A stretch of 64,000 nucleotides of DNA from Wuchereria bancrofti (Eukaryota; Nematoda; Chromadorea; Rhabditida; Onchocercidae). Under the pieces are notes generated by a model, which saw only the letters and a list, made by a program, of their open reading frames with translations, made no database searches and had not been told where the DNA came from. The stretch lies in the NCBI GenBank assembly GCA_005281725.1, contig SSBO01000007.1:346260-410259 (forward strand). Direction: 5' to 3'. Below are positions 46,001-59,596 of this stretch, piece by piece; the first letter of the stretch is position 1, and each line of letters starts with the position of its first letter. Made by a program: the position numbers and the translations under genes.

Positions 46001-49000
46001 GCGAAAATTCACAATCAAGTTTGTTTCCTTCTAATCATACAGTTTGCTTTTGTGACATCATCTGGATGATGGCCAAATGAGAAAATTTATTTGAATTGTG
46101 AATCTTTATAATTCATTTATAGGTTCAAACAAATGTAATCGAAGCTGATATTTCGACGAAAAATGATGGCACCGCAGAATGGTACTACACTGATAAAGGA
46201 GGTAAACGGCAGGGACCAGTAACTTTTAATGAGGTACCTGTTTTATTTTGCAAATTTACCTGAAATCTGAACCTGCGTAATTTATCAGTTAGTGTTATGA
46301 TCTGGTAATTTCCTTCTCGTATTCATCGAATTCGGAAATGACGATATTTTTGTAGGAATAATTCGACTTCTAAGAATACCTGTGTGCCATTGAATGTACA
46401 ATTTTTCTAGTTTTAAATTTTAATTTTATATTATTAGCATAATTTCTCTATTCAGATGAAAAGACTTTACGAACAGAAAGTGATTTTCGAGCGAACGCAA
46501 ATATGGGCACAAGGATTAGATCAGTGGACAACTCTTTCAGCGGTTTCACAATTTCGTTGGACTGTTTGCTGTTCATTGGGGACTAATTCATTGTACAACT
46601 TTACCGAACTTTGTACACTTATTCTGGATATTTTCATTCAGATGTGCATGTTTTTTCCATCACGGTATGTAAATTTATAATGGATGGGTTTTTTTTTTCT
46701 TTTTCAGAAATAACATACCGATTTCAGCACTTCACAATTTATGTTTTTGATATTGTAGTCGAGGATTCGGATTCTTCCAGCTTTTTTCATGGAATTTTAA
46801 TCCTATTTTTTAATGATTTCTTAATGAAATCGAAAAAAAACCTTGAATCGACTCTAATTTTCAAACAACGTAAACTTGTGAGATATATAACTTCAATTTC
46901 AAAAATATAAGCAAGTTTTTCAAATTCAGATTTTTTTTTCTAGTCGGATATAAACAAGCAATTGATTCTCTTTTATTTCAGAGATGAAAATGAATATATA
47001 GTAAGACCATTACCGCATGTTAAACGAAATTTGTCCGAACCAATATTACTTTATCAAGTTGTTCAATTACTTCTCACGTATGACCCTGCAATTGTACAAC
47101 GGGTTGCATCTTTGCTACTGCATATTCTTGAGGTTTGTATTTTTCTAAATTTTTAGATCAATTTATTAATCTTTATTTTTAATGAGAATACGAGAGGAAA
47201 TGCGAGTTTTTTTTCACTAAAAATTTGATCAGTACTCTGACTGTTGGGATTTTATTTATTTTATCTGCTATAAATTACTCTGGTTCATCCTGCATCATAT
47301 CTTTGCTATTGCAAAAAAAAAGAAAGTCATCCATATTGCTATTAGAGTTCAATTCAATTTCAATTTAAGTTTAATATAGTACTCTGACAAGATGAATAAG
47401 ACTGATTGATGACTTGGGTAAATTGACAGTTAAACTTCAAATTATGATAGAAATATTATAGGATAATCCTTTTTTATCACGGTTATATCTCTCGGGTGTC
47501 TTTTTCTTCATTCTCATGTATAATGGCTCAAATTTACTACCAATTGCACGATTTCTTCATTATACACATATGAAGCAGGCATTTCGTTCTGCTGTGGTGA
47601 GTTTTGCAATTTTCAAATCGTATAAGATTTTTTACCAATTTATTTGAAATTTGCAACACATTTAATATGTGGTTTGTTTTAGGCAAAATCAGAATTTGTT
47701 TCACACAGTATTTTGAGTCCATTACTTCCGGAAGCTGCAATTCTGTATCTAGAAGAATATGGTGCCGAAAAGTTTGCCCAAACTTTTCTGGGTGAATTTG
47801 ATAATCCAGAAGTTATATGGAACAATGAAATGAGGTATAAATCTTATTTTATTTGTTCAGAGCTGGAATGAAACGTAGAATAATTTTTTTGACCTATCAT
47901 GAATTTGCTCATTTTTATAACTTTAGTTTATGTCACTTGAAAACGTGAAAATAATTTGATCATAAAAATATAATTTTTTTGTCTCTGAAAAATCAAATTT
48001 GGAATTAAATTTTTTTTTCCAAACAATTCACATAAATTAGTATAATTTTGGCATGAAAGAAAAAACCATTCAATGTAAATTCTAGAAATATCTTTGACAA
48101 ATTTTAGTAGTTAAATCATCAAATGGTGAAGTATTATTTCAGGAGACATATGATTGAAAGGATTGCTGTACATATCAGTGATTTTTCTGTTCGGCTCCCG
48201 TCAAACATCAAAGCTTTATATCAGTATTGTCCTATCCCTGCTATTGATTATCCCCAGCTTGACGGAGAGTTATTTTGCCATGTATACTACCTGCGACTGC
48301 TTTGCAACACTGAACGTTTTCCGTCTTGGCCGATACGTGATCCAGTGAGTATATTATTTCGCAAAAATTATCCATTCTTAAATCACTGCTTATTCGATCT
48401 TAATAAAGCTAAAGTATAGACACAAAAGATCTTAAATTTAAAAAAAATCCTACATTTTTAAAATTTAATAAATTATACCTGAGAGTAGATTTCTTTACGC
48501 TGACTATTATTGGGAATCGTTCATGTTCGCTTTATACCATTTAAAATTATTTGCTGAGATTATCAAGATTTTCTTTCTTCATATATTTGTGAACATTATA
48601 TAATTTTTGAAAAAAAAGAAAATTTTTTGCATATATTTAAATGTTTTTTCATTCTTTTTGCATAAATCCAATTTCAGGTTACATTCCTACGTTGTTGTTT
48701 AGCCACATGGTTAGATGAAATTGATAAAAAGCCGCCCGCAATGTCGTTAGAGCAAGCATGCTCTGTTTTATTACTTCCCAGTAATGAATCTGCGTAAGTT
48801 TTACTCCATGAAAACATGTATACCGGAACATTTAATGCGTTTTATCTGTTATCCACACAATAGTTATATGTCCTAAAATCGTTAGTGTATAGTTATATAT
48901 CCGAATACCGTTAACCTATGTAAGAAAGAAGTTTGCTAATTAAATTTTGTTATTCTTCAGAACTAAAGGTAGCCGTAAAAACACAATTTTTCATTTTATT

Positions 49001-52000
49001 GTTTCTAGATGGAAAAATAAAGCTGAAGTTCGACGAGCTTATTTTAAACTAGCTCAAAAGTATCATCCAGATAAAAATCCTGATGGCCGAGAAATATTTG
49101 AGCAGATAACATCAGCATATGAATTACTTACATCGAATGTGCAGCATTCTATCATGCCAGATTTACAGCGTATTATCCTATGTCTGCAAGCGCAATCGAT
49201 CGTTTATAAGAATTATTCTGAAGGTTTGTTTGTCTTGTTCGATTTGTTCGAGAATTTTGTAACTATCAAAAAATGATATCAATTCTTTGAATTAAAGATT
49301 TTTCTAAGACAAAATATGCAAAGTTCTCAAGTGATTTTAAGAGAACGATTGATTAGCTTAAACTATTCAATAGCAAGCTTGATGCTTACATTTCATGAGC
49401 ATAAATTGGTATAGCATATTAGTCTTCTCAACACACTGAATTCTGCTTTAAATGTTGTTCAATCAAAATATTGCACTGAACTGAAAGTTTATGTGTGAAA
49501 TTGTTTGCATCGAATACGGTTTGAAACTTCTGTCAGAATGATATAATCGCAATAATTGTTTTCTTTTATTTCTATTCTTTTCAGAGCTTTCACCCTATAA
49601 GTATGCGGGCTATGGACAACTAATTAAAACAATTGATTTGGAATCGAAAGATGATGCGCTGTTCGCGGAAGGTGGCGGACGATTACTTAGTGCTGCTGTA
49701 GAGTTATGTCGTTACACTCTGATGAGTTCTGCTTTGAATGCTGAACAATTAAGACGTGATGCTGGTTTGGAAGTTAGTACTTGAATTATTTCTCTTGATG
49801 GTTTTGATCATATGATTCAACAAACATTTTCGATTTTTTCTCCATATTTCTGTATTTTTGTTATATTTATATGAAATATATGAAAGATTTCATTTTTTTC
49901 TTTTTTATAAATTGGTAACTATTATTTTCTTTATTGATAACGAAAAGTTATTGATCTTATAAGCTTCTTAATTGAGAAGTGCAGAATATTTACTAAATTT
50001 AGTTAAAAATTATTGTTGAGTTAGCTTTTTATCTTTACACACTTTATATTTGTTAGATTATGAAAGAGGAAAATTTCTTAATGGCAACAAAGTAGAAAAT
50101 ATAACTGTTTCAGGCGTTGTTGGCAGCATTTGAACGATGTGCTCCAATGGTCAATTTGAGTTCAGAGGAGGATGATATGGCAGTACAAGTACAACTTCCA
50201 TTAGTTTTCATCTTTTATTATCTATTTGTTGATTGTCTAGTTTAATACCAGCCCATAAATTTTGCACAGTAGCTTAACTTGGCTGCCTAACTTCCTGAAA
50301 AAAAAAGTTGTTTCGATTACTCTAAGAAGTGAGGCTGCAATATTAAGTTTATTTTGCAGTTGTGTATTTATTTTGACAAATATTTCTGATCGTTTCTGTG
50401 AACCAAATTTTTGTTTAAGATTTGTATCCATTCGCTTTACTGTTTTGGAACAGCTGCCCAATTTGATGCTTGCCGTGAAAAAATTTCGGAAATGCCAACT
50501 TTGTTCATTAGCATATGTAGACTATTACAGTTTAATGTAAGTTTCTTTTTGCTAGTATTTGGGGTATCTCAACAATTTTGTCTTAGACAGAAGTAATTTT
50601 GAAGGATTTGAAATGCAATACTTCCAAGCATAACTGTAAGTTTGGAACTTTTACGAAATTTTTATATTTACAGCATGTTGTTCGTCTTGCTTGCGCAGTT
50701 GCAGAATGTATCTGTTCACTTGCTGTTTGCACCATTCTTCAAATGCATCTCTTTCAATCGGGTGTTATCTGGCAGTTGATTCCACATCTTTTTCGATATG
50801 ATTATACTCTTGATGAAGGAGGTGAAATTTTTTTAATTCATAGATTATCTGCAATCAATAGTCCTACCATTAAGTTACCTTCAAGCATGATGAAATTTTA
50901 TAGGCCAAATTCAAGTCCGAATTTTATTTACAACTTTACCATTGCTATATTTATGATTAATTTCTTTAAAATTATTTTATAGGTGTGGAACATAGTGAAG
51001 AAACAAACAAACAGTCATTGCTTAATAAGTTAGCAAGATCTGGATGTGAAGCATTGGCATGTTTAGCTGGTTTCCGACAAGGAACACCTGATAATGATGG
51101 CGTACAAAAAAGTCTTAGAGCTATGCTTACACCTTATATATGCCGACTTATGCAACAATCTGAAGATAATGATCGTGTAAGAATTTTACATGAATTTTTT
51201 GAGACACATTCAAAGTTATGGATTATCGTAGAAATTTAAACTTAATAAAGACTAATTTTGAAAAAAAAAGTTCTTTGCTCAATTCAATGGTAAATTTTTT
51301 AATTTTAATATCAGGTATTGAAAATTTTGAACAGTAATACGGAAGATCCATATCTTATTTGGGATAATAGTATACGAAGTGAATTGTTGGAATTTGTCGA
51401 GTATCATCGTACTTCGATATCCAATACGGTTTGTTCACTTTTAGTTTTCGAATTAGTTTAATAAAATACATTCTTTGTTTTGCTCGTTGCCACCTTATAT
51501 TTTTAACTTTCGGTTTTTTTGTAAAAGACTTTGAATGATTTTATATTTTATTGAACTTTTTTTTTTGCACTTTTATTGTCCCTTCCTTAAGAGAAATCTA
51601 TTACAGAGTGAATTGTTTGGTGGTGAATTCAAACTTTCGGCACATGAAAAGGAATTAATTGTAGGCGATATATTTATACGGATTTTCAATGAACAACCAA
51701 ATTTCAACATACAGGTTCACTCATTTCTTTGAATTATTCAAATATATCACTTTTATTTTTACTTTCGAAAATTACTGCTGTGAGCTTATGACAAATAATT
51801 CTGGAAAGATACTTCATATAACATGCGATCACATTTTCCATTTTAAAATTATGATATTAAGATGCTCGGATGATTTCTTTTGCTCACAACAGTAGAAATC
51901 TTATTTCTTGTAATTTTATGTTACCTTCTGATTTTTGATTCACAGAATAAACTAACGAGGTAACTGAATTTAATACCTTCTCTTCGGTTTAGAAAATGAA

Positions 52001-55000
52001 ATAAAATAATTTCAGGAACCAAAGAAATTTTGTATGGATTTATTAGATTTTGTGCAAGAAAAAGCTGATCAATTACTTGAAGATGAGAAGGAAAGAGATG
52101 GGAAAAAAGATGATACAATGATTGATTGGTGTATTGAGCCTGCTACTATAGCATCGGATGAGATTCTACTACATGCTGTAATGTCACTGCAGGCGCTTGC
52201 GAATTTACTTGTTGCAAATGCAGGTACAATTTTTTTTATATTATATTTTTTTTTTATGTTATATGTGTAATAGGTTATAGTTTTTTATAACATAAACTAC
52301 TCATAATGTAGAAGATTTCATTTCAAAATTTCGTCATATTACATGTTGCATTAATTATATTAAATTTATATTAATTAAGACGACTAATGAACTGAACTTT
52401 CTGTTGATAAATTTATATAGCCGATTTTTATATGGCAGTTTTATCTCATTGTCTTTTTTAGGTCTTGAAATTCTATTAATTGGTTACTACAAGTTATTAT
52501 TTTCATTTTTTAAACTTCAAGAATCTGTGGAATTACAAGGAATTGCTTTAAAAGTGAATGCCTTTTTTATATTTCGTAATATAAAATCTTGCATTTGCAT
52601 TAATTGCAGTATTTCACATCGTGTTTTTTAATAATTGGTTTCTTGTATTACATTTATTCTTTTTTATTTTTAATTTATAATTGAAAAAACTTCAGGTGGT
52701 ATCGTTAACTTCCGTAAATCGTGAATGTGTGGCTGACATTGCTGATTCTTCACAGCTACCCCTGCTGTTTTCTTTAATTCTACAGGATCACAGCTGTAAG
52801 TTAATTGTTGGAAATAAACTATTACTTATTTATAATGATTAGTTGAGTTTTTATTGCGAAATGTTCTACAGGAATTATAAGGCTTAGTATGTTTTCACTC
52901 AGTCATATTATCTTCTAGTGATGATAGTGTAATATGTACTACTACATGAATATTATGAAACTGATAGATTAATGTTAAGTCTTTTCATTTCTGCTTATAA
53001 TTACTGAACTGCATTAGTTGCAGTTATTCCAACTGTCCTTTCAACGATGATCACATTGGCATCAAATACAAAAATTGTGAAAGAATCGTTGGAATATGGT
53101 TTGTTTGAAATTTTATTTTAGACAAATGAAGTTAAATAATTGTTTGCTTAGTATAACTTCATGTTCCCATCAGAAAATTAACTGTTTTTGTTGATTTAGA
53201 GTGATTTTGAAGATTTTAATGCTTTCTCCTTTCATCATTCCTTTTGATAATCTATCTATTTCACTGTGACTTATTTCGGTTATAATCAAAGACAGTGATT
53301 AGTGCAAATTGATGATCTGCTAGTATTTATCAGTAGGTACTTGAATAATAGAATAAACACATTTCAATTTTTTTTCTTTTAATCTTTATCCTTGATTAAA
53401 GTATTTTCATATTGCATTTTATATGAATTTTTTCTGCTGACTGTTTCATCTATCAATGTAGCTAGCTATAAAATAATAGTAAAATATAATCTTCCATTAC
53501 CCTTTTAGGCATGTATGCATAAAATGATTACAGAAAACATCAATTGATAGCGGTAATACTTAAAAATTTTGCCAAGTTTAAAATATAAATGTAGTACTTT
53601 GTTTTAGGTGGCTTATTGCACATTTTAAGTGTATTTTTCAACGATCAATTTGATCCAACCACACGTATCTTAGCAGCAGAATTGTTAGCTAAAATGCAAG
53701 CAGATAAATTGACAGGGCCACGATGGTCACGATTTATTGTGCGCTTCTTACCACCCATCTTTACGGATGCTCTAAGAGATTCGCCGCAAACAGCGTAAGT
53801 GATTTTTTTTTCTGTTTTTTTAACTGTTGCTTTATTTTTTATTATTTATTTTTTTTTTTAATTTTTTTGATTAAATTTGACAGCTCTTGTTTTCAATTCA
53901 TTTATGCTTTAAAAATTTTGAATGATGATGAGTGATCTAATTTGAGTTTTTTTATAAACAATTGCTATTTTTACAAAAAATTTTTAAAAACTTTAATATT
54001 GTATCAAGTACAGATTATCGATGTTCGATTCAACACATGAAAATCCGGAATTGATTTGGAATGATGCGGTGCGTTATAATGTGAAAAACGTTGTTTCGCA
54101 TAAATTGAATCAATTGAATTCATTGCAGTTGCAGAATCCTTGCACTAAATGGAAGACGGTACATATTTGTTTTATTTACCCATCTTTTTTCCTTTTGTTG
54201 CAAAATATGTTATTTCAAATGAAATTTAAATACCACTGAGCTATCCATTATGTTTTTAAGATCATCTAAACGTTTTTAACTATTTGCGCCATTGTATTGC
54301 TTAATTTAGATGCTTCGTTACTTCATTTGTATTGTACAGAGTTTTTAACATATTTGTTCATCTCTTTACTGTTTCAACTTTTCTAAGTCGAGATAACAAC
54401 ATACGACAATCATTGTTCTTAAGCGATAGACGATGCAAGAAAATTAAATTATTTGCTCGAATTTCGAGTGAGCTTTAAAAATTCTGAGAAACTTGTTAAA
54501 TTTCAGGATGTAGCAAATGAAAAGTGCGCATATTCTGATGTAATGGATGATGAATTAGTAATTGCGGGAGTATTTTTACGACTTTTTATCGCAAATCCAT
54601 CATGGCAAGTGCGTCATCCAAAACAGTTTGCTGCTGAATTGATTGAAAAAGTTCTGGAATGTATGGAACGACCAACACCTGATTTAGATATCATTACATC
54701 TGCATTCGTTGCTTTACTTTCCAATCATCCAACAGTTGCCAATCATGTATATATTTGAAGTATTTTATTGCTCTATCAATTCATTAGTCAAATTTCTCTC
54801 TTTGGTCTAACTTCTGAAAACCGTGATAGAATAATTCGGAAAAAATATATAAGCTCAACCTTACTTTATCGATGCTACTACGCCATGACAATAAATACAT
54901 GTCTTATTTATTTCTAATTTTTCTTGATAAACGTGATGTTTATTTTGCTTTTCCAAAAAGAAAAGCAGTTTTTTTTTTTTTTTTTTAGATTTATAAACTC

Positions 55001-56758
55001 ATCCGTACCTTGTTGATACTACCATCTCACAATAATAAATAAAGTTCATTTTTTCCTAGATTTTGATTTAAAAATATTTTTGATATTTTTTTTTTTAATT
55101 GTGGTTAGATTATACTTTTTTTTAGTTTAAATGATCCTATGATTTTTGTTGGATCTAACTCTACGGCTAGCTATGAATCCGAATATGATTTATCTCGCTG
55201 AAGAAAGATTATATTTCTACTTTCAAATGAATGTTGGTAGTAACATATGTGATATTTTTTCAGCTACCAGCACAAGGTTATTTACCTCAATTTTGTGCGT
55301 TAATGTCATCATCAGTTGGTCATGCTTCCCATTCCGCGATTGTAATTCTTTCACATCTTGCCGAAAATACGGTTTGTTTTTGTCCCACAACTTTTTTTTT
55401 TTATTCATTCCAGATTTTTTCTTGTCTATTCACATTGAGCAAAATTTATTTCGTTTCTCTTCAATTCTATATTTTAAACTCAATTTGTTAGTTACCTAAA
55501 TTTGTTCATTTATATTTTTTTTAAATATTTTACTCCATTCATTTTTTTATACTGTTAATTAATAAGTAAGATGATAAGTACGAGAGTTTTAGTACTGCGC
55601 TGATTCGCTTGCCAAACTGAATTGCATTGAAGGCATTATGAAATCGATGAAACAGCAGCCAGGTTAGTTTCGATTCGAAATTTCGTGAGCTTTAGGTGTC
55701 TGATATTTTAGTTTACTTGCCAATCTGATCTATCTTGAACTTTAAGCCAATTGATTGATTAAATGGAACATTTTGATCGTTTCGATAGCTGGTTAAGAGT
55801 TTTGGAAGTAAGAATATTACTGATTTGCTAATTTACTAGATAACGGAATTCTTGACGGAATATCCAGCTATAAATAATAACTTTGAAATTAGCTACTTTA
55901 ACTGTTATTTGTAAATTTACTGTAAATCTAATTTTGTTGAGTTTTACAGCGTTAATAAGAGATTCAGCGCATGCATTAAAATGTTTGTTGAAGCGAAACT
56001 GCAGCGATCTTGCTGCACAAATGCTCTCTACTGGTATGATTGAGTATTTGCTGCAATTATTGGGTGATAATATGAAAGGTTTGTGACAGTTATGAAGAAT
56101 AAAATTAAACTTTTAAATTTTATTCCAGTAAAAAAATGCAATTTTTACAAATAGTTTGATCAATTATTACATTATATTTTTGCTTGTAGAAAATATTGTT
56201 TGTGGTCATAATATAAATTATTTTTTATAAAATTTACTTCTTATCCATTTCACCAATTTATCGGAATTTCTATGAATGAAAATTTATATTTTACACTTCT
56301 CTTTCTTTAAGGTGTCGATAGTGTTGCTGCAGCAAAAGCAGAAATAGTGGGTGCGTTAAAAAATGTTTCGTTAGATTTACAGTATGGAGCTAAAATTGCG
56401 GAAATTTTGGGTGAATCTTCTGTCTGGGCGCAGTACAAGGATCAACGACATGATCTTTTCATTCCAGCAAATAATGTGCATTCCATTACAGGTGAAAATT
56501 TCACGAAATTTCGATATTTTTCAGAAAAAAAAAATGCTAAGTATACCAAAATGGTACCATTTGAACATCACTTATGAGTTTTGCTCACTTATGAGTTTTG
56601 CTATTGAAATTTTGAATATTTTAGCACCAAAAATTCAAATTTTACTTTTAGGCGCACCATCGGGTATTGCCGGCTATTTAACTGAGCGAATGTTTGCACC
56701 ACCTTCTACAAATTTCACACCGCCTCCTATTTCTTCTAAAAAACTAGATCACGAATAA
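37509..56758 (+). CDS. rme-8: RME-8/DNAJC13 endosomal DnaJ-domain protein
   Basis: RME-8 is a peripheral endosomal J-protein that recruits Hsc70 and acts with SNX-1/retromer in receptor recycling and clathrin control. I trace 48 exons joining in phase to 6774 nt (about 2257 aa; human DNAJC13 is 2243), and nearly every exon matches the family. Landmarks: N-terminal [20 protein letters not shown] and [15 protein letters not shown] (PI3P-binding PH-like region); [13 protein letters not shown]; a GYF-like module at about 969-1015 ([17 protein letters not shown], then WAQGLDQW); the J domain at about 1326-1360 ([19 protein letters not shown]) with HPD at 1344-1346; IWN repeats [24 protein letters not shown] and LIWNDAVR; and the C-terminal [16 protein letters not shown] and GIAGYLT. 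Exons include 37509-37579, 38160-38351, 43341-43570, 46456-46664, 48961-49223, 52016-52223, 54507-54746 and 56652-56758. Uncertain points: the start of exon 17 (44383 used; 44372 or 44395 possible), the start of exon 36 (51607 or 51589), and the J-domain exon 5' end. The stop overlaps an AATAAA. Confidence 0.97.
38091..38109. promoter_or_regulatory. Palindrome with two ACGTCA/TGACGT half-sites in intron 2 of rme-8
   Basis: TACGTCACGACGTGACGTA is two perfect 9-base inverted arms around one A, about 50 nt before exon 3. Each arm holds a bZIP (CREB/ATF-type) half-site. A regulatory role is inference only. Confidence 0.45.
40010..40039 (+). repeat. Homopolymer of about 30 T followed by AG, intron 7 of rme-8
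   Basis: The run ends in AG and so looks like a perfect acceptor, but the sequence behind it (GTAATTGATTTC...) has no frame that fits the family. The true exon 8 starts at 40663. Tract length may be inexact in the assembly. Confidence 0.75.
48969..49008 (+). other. rme-8: Intron-like segment retained inside the J-domain exon of rme-8
   Basis: AAAG|GTAGCC ... TTGTTTCTAG|AT looks like a 40-nt intron, and the residues it encodes (about 1312-1325, [14 protein letters not shown]) do not resemble the family. Its length is not a multiple of three, so removing it would break the J-domain frame that follows. The alternative donor at 48975 (34 nt) has the same problem. I therefore keep it in the exon, but this boundary is the least certain in the gene. 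Confidence 0.4.
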
Positions 56759-58838
56759 ACCGACGAATTTCAATTTGATTTGATTCTTTTACTGATTTCT
56801 GTGTTAATACTAAGTGACCTTTTTGAAATTTGGATAATTATACATTGCTGTGTGATGTACGGAAGAAGATAGGAAAATTAAGAATTGATCAAATTTTATC
56901 TTTCAGTGTTAATTTAGCTTTTAAAGTTCAGTCTTCAAATTTTTACGGTTCAAATTTAGAAGCTTTTATCGATGTAACTTGATAAGAATCATCTATAAAT
57001 TTGTTTGTATGTGAAAAAGTGCAAAGTAGCGGTTAATTTTTATGCTTCCATTAGAAAAATATATAAAAGCAAATTCTTATTGTTTATTAAAATGGCGGTC
57101 ATCATTTTGTAAACTTTTTTCATTCCCAAATTGTATTTGTTTAATATTTAAGAAAAGCCAAATAGTCCGATATATATACGTATTTTCTATGTTGAACATA
57201 TTATCATTGTTTAGTTGTCTTCAAGCTGTTTTCTGGCTTTCTTATCAATCATTAAGCTTCTCTTTTTTTATCAGCAAAAAACCATTGCTGGCTTTTTTCA
57301 TTTTCCTAACCTTTAAACTGTTCCCATACACATGAAATTCTCTTTTACTGATGAGCAATTTATATGTTTTAATGTTTTCAACGAAAATTATAACTTCAAA
57401 CTCTGCCATTTATTGTCTCTCCCTTTTTTCCACTTTATTGTATTTCCAATTTAAAATTTACTTTTCTTGTTCTGTGCCTTACTACTATGTCATTTTATAT
57501 TATGAAAAACTTTTGAAAATAAGCGGAAAGTTTTTTATCTCTAATAAGGCTTTAAAATTTGATAACTTTTTATAAAATTTCAAATTAGAATGATTAAAAT
57601 ATCTTTCTGGTTTCATTTTTAGGTATAATTTTTTTTCTTTCGTTTGGCTTTTTTTTGCAATCATATTTTATTAATTGTATATTATCATATCATATACTGT
57701 CTATTATTCTTGATAAAATGCAAATATTTTTATTCATTTCTCATGCAAATTCGCCATATTTCAAATATTTTTAGTAATTTGGTGTTCTTTGACACTTATC
57801 AATTATTGAATGTGTACACTGTGAAATAAGGTGAATAGTTTTTTTTTTGTGTGTGCAATAATATTCTCATAATTTTCAAATTGTTTCAAATCTTATCAAA
57901 CAGTAATTAATTATTAAACCATAATAAATTTACATAAATTCCAGATTTTTTTTCCTTGAAAACACTGCAAAACATTTCTTTTTTCGAATTATTTCATTCA
58001 AATTTGGCTATTAATTCAAATTCGACTATATACAAACAAATTTGAATTTTGTTCTCTAAATAATCATTTCTTTCAATTTGTTTTGAAAATTTCCGTTGGA
58101 ACATAATATTTTATTTATATTCTTCAATGATATCATTATCAGATGAGAGAAAATAATTATGTTAAATTTGATTGAGACTATGATGTTATGAAGAAGAGTG
58201 TAACCATTTAATGATTATATGAAATGCCAGTGCTATATTACAGTACATTTTATTTACTAATCTATGGAAAACTTAATTAGATGATGAAAAAGTGACAAGA
58301 GTTATCATAGCTGATAGAGGATGTCACATTGCTATGTTAATTAAAGACTAATTACAGTCACTTCAATGATTGGTACTATTGTTACTATTATACTACTACT
58401 ACACAATTTTGGCTATTTAACAATCAGTAATGCTCATTTGTATTCGGTTTGTTAATTTGATCAGTGTGATAGAAATAAATTTCACAGTTGTTAACATTTT
58501 AAACTATTTCAAGTCTTATTCTTCCCTTGTAAATTTTCAGAACAGTAAGAAATTATTGATATAGAAATTTAGAAATAAGCATAAGAATTAATTTGGAAAT
58601 TTCAAAATTTATGTTTACTATAATTACATTTTAATTGCATTCAATAAGGCTTATTATCATAACATCTCTCAAATATTTTTCCCTCCTCAAATGATATGGA
58701 GATTCTTACAAATAAGTGAGATTTGATAAAATTACATCCTCTAGTTACAATTTCAAATTTATTCAAATTTAAATTTAAAAGAATTGAATACTGAAGAGTT
58801 AAACACTAATTTCTATCATCCATTTGTATAAATTTTAG
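56759..58838. other. Downstream flank of rme-8, no supported gene
   Basis: About 2.1 kb, probably the rme-8 3' UTR and intergenic DNA. Several open frames (57042-57335, 57351-57575, 57644-57829) are hydrophobic and cysteine/phenylalanine-rich, as expected of T-rich non-coding DNA, and none looks like a known family. Confidence 0.6.
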
Positions 58839-59077
58839 GTTAAACGATGCTATCATGAATTAGAAAAAAGTCGTAAATTTTTGCAACAAATTAAACATGA
58901 ATTACTAATTGACGAATATAAACGTCAAATGCAACATATTCAGGCCTTATTGTTTAAGCAAAATTCAATTGCATTATTTAATTTTACCATCACGAAATAT
59001 CATCCATCCATTTGTTCAGCGTTTGTTGCTTACTTTTATTATTCATTAATTGAAATTAATTATATATTTTGCTTAGT
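58839..59077 (+). CDS. Unidentified exon with a coiled-coil-like segment
   Basis: After a good acceptor (AAATTTTAG), a frame reads VKRCYHELEKSRKFLQQIKH and then LLIDEYKRQMQHIQALLFKQ, a heptad-like amphipathic helix, then a hydrophobic stretch. Two exits are possible. One is a donor at 59078 (TTA|GTAAAG) joining in phase 0 to the acceptor at 59271 and ending PEKRG-stop. The other is a donor at 59021 (phase 2) joining in phase to 59610, which would make this an upstream exon of the saposin-like gene. No start codon or upstream exon was identified, and I do not recognise the family. Confidence 0.35.
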
Positions 59078-59596
59078 AAAGATTTGAAATTATCTTGAAT
59101 ACTTCATTGATAGAAGTATAATTAATGCTTCAGTGGTGTCAAAATGAGATAAAACTAATTTATAATTGTTAATGTTAGTTCTAACATACATATTTGGGAG
59201 GAATGGAATTATTAGTCTAAATTACTACTTTAATTTAAGTTAACCTAATTTAAATTATTATTGATTTCAGCCAGAAAAGCGAGGATAAATTTTATACTGA
59301 AATTTGCTAACATTATCAGCTAACACTATCAGATTTAAATTAATATCAAAATCCTTTCTTAATAAGTTAGCAATTAGCATATTTTCCTGAACTGTAACTA
59401 TTAATTGTCAGCCTTGCATATTCATAACACATTAAAGTATTTGATAATAACAAATGAGGTTATGAGAATTTAAACATCCAGAAATATTTAACTATGAAGA
59501 GATATGCATGAATAAGTTTTATTAATATTGTTATTGACTTCAGTATACCCATTTCTATTTTACGTTTTAATGGAACTTAAATTTTAACAACCACCA

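Noticed and set aside
57042..57829. Three hydrophobic ORFs downstream of rme-8
   Set aside because: T-rich DNA gives F/L/I/C-rich frames by chance; there are no splice sites or family motifs.
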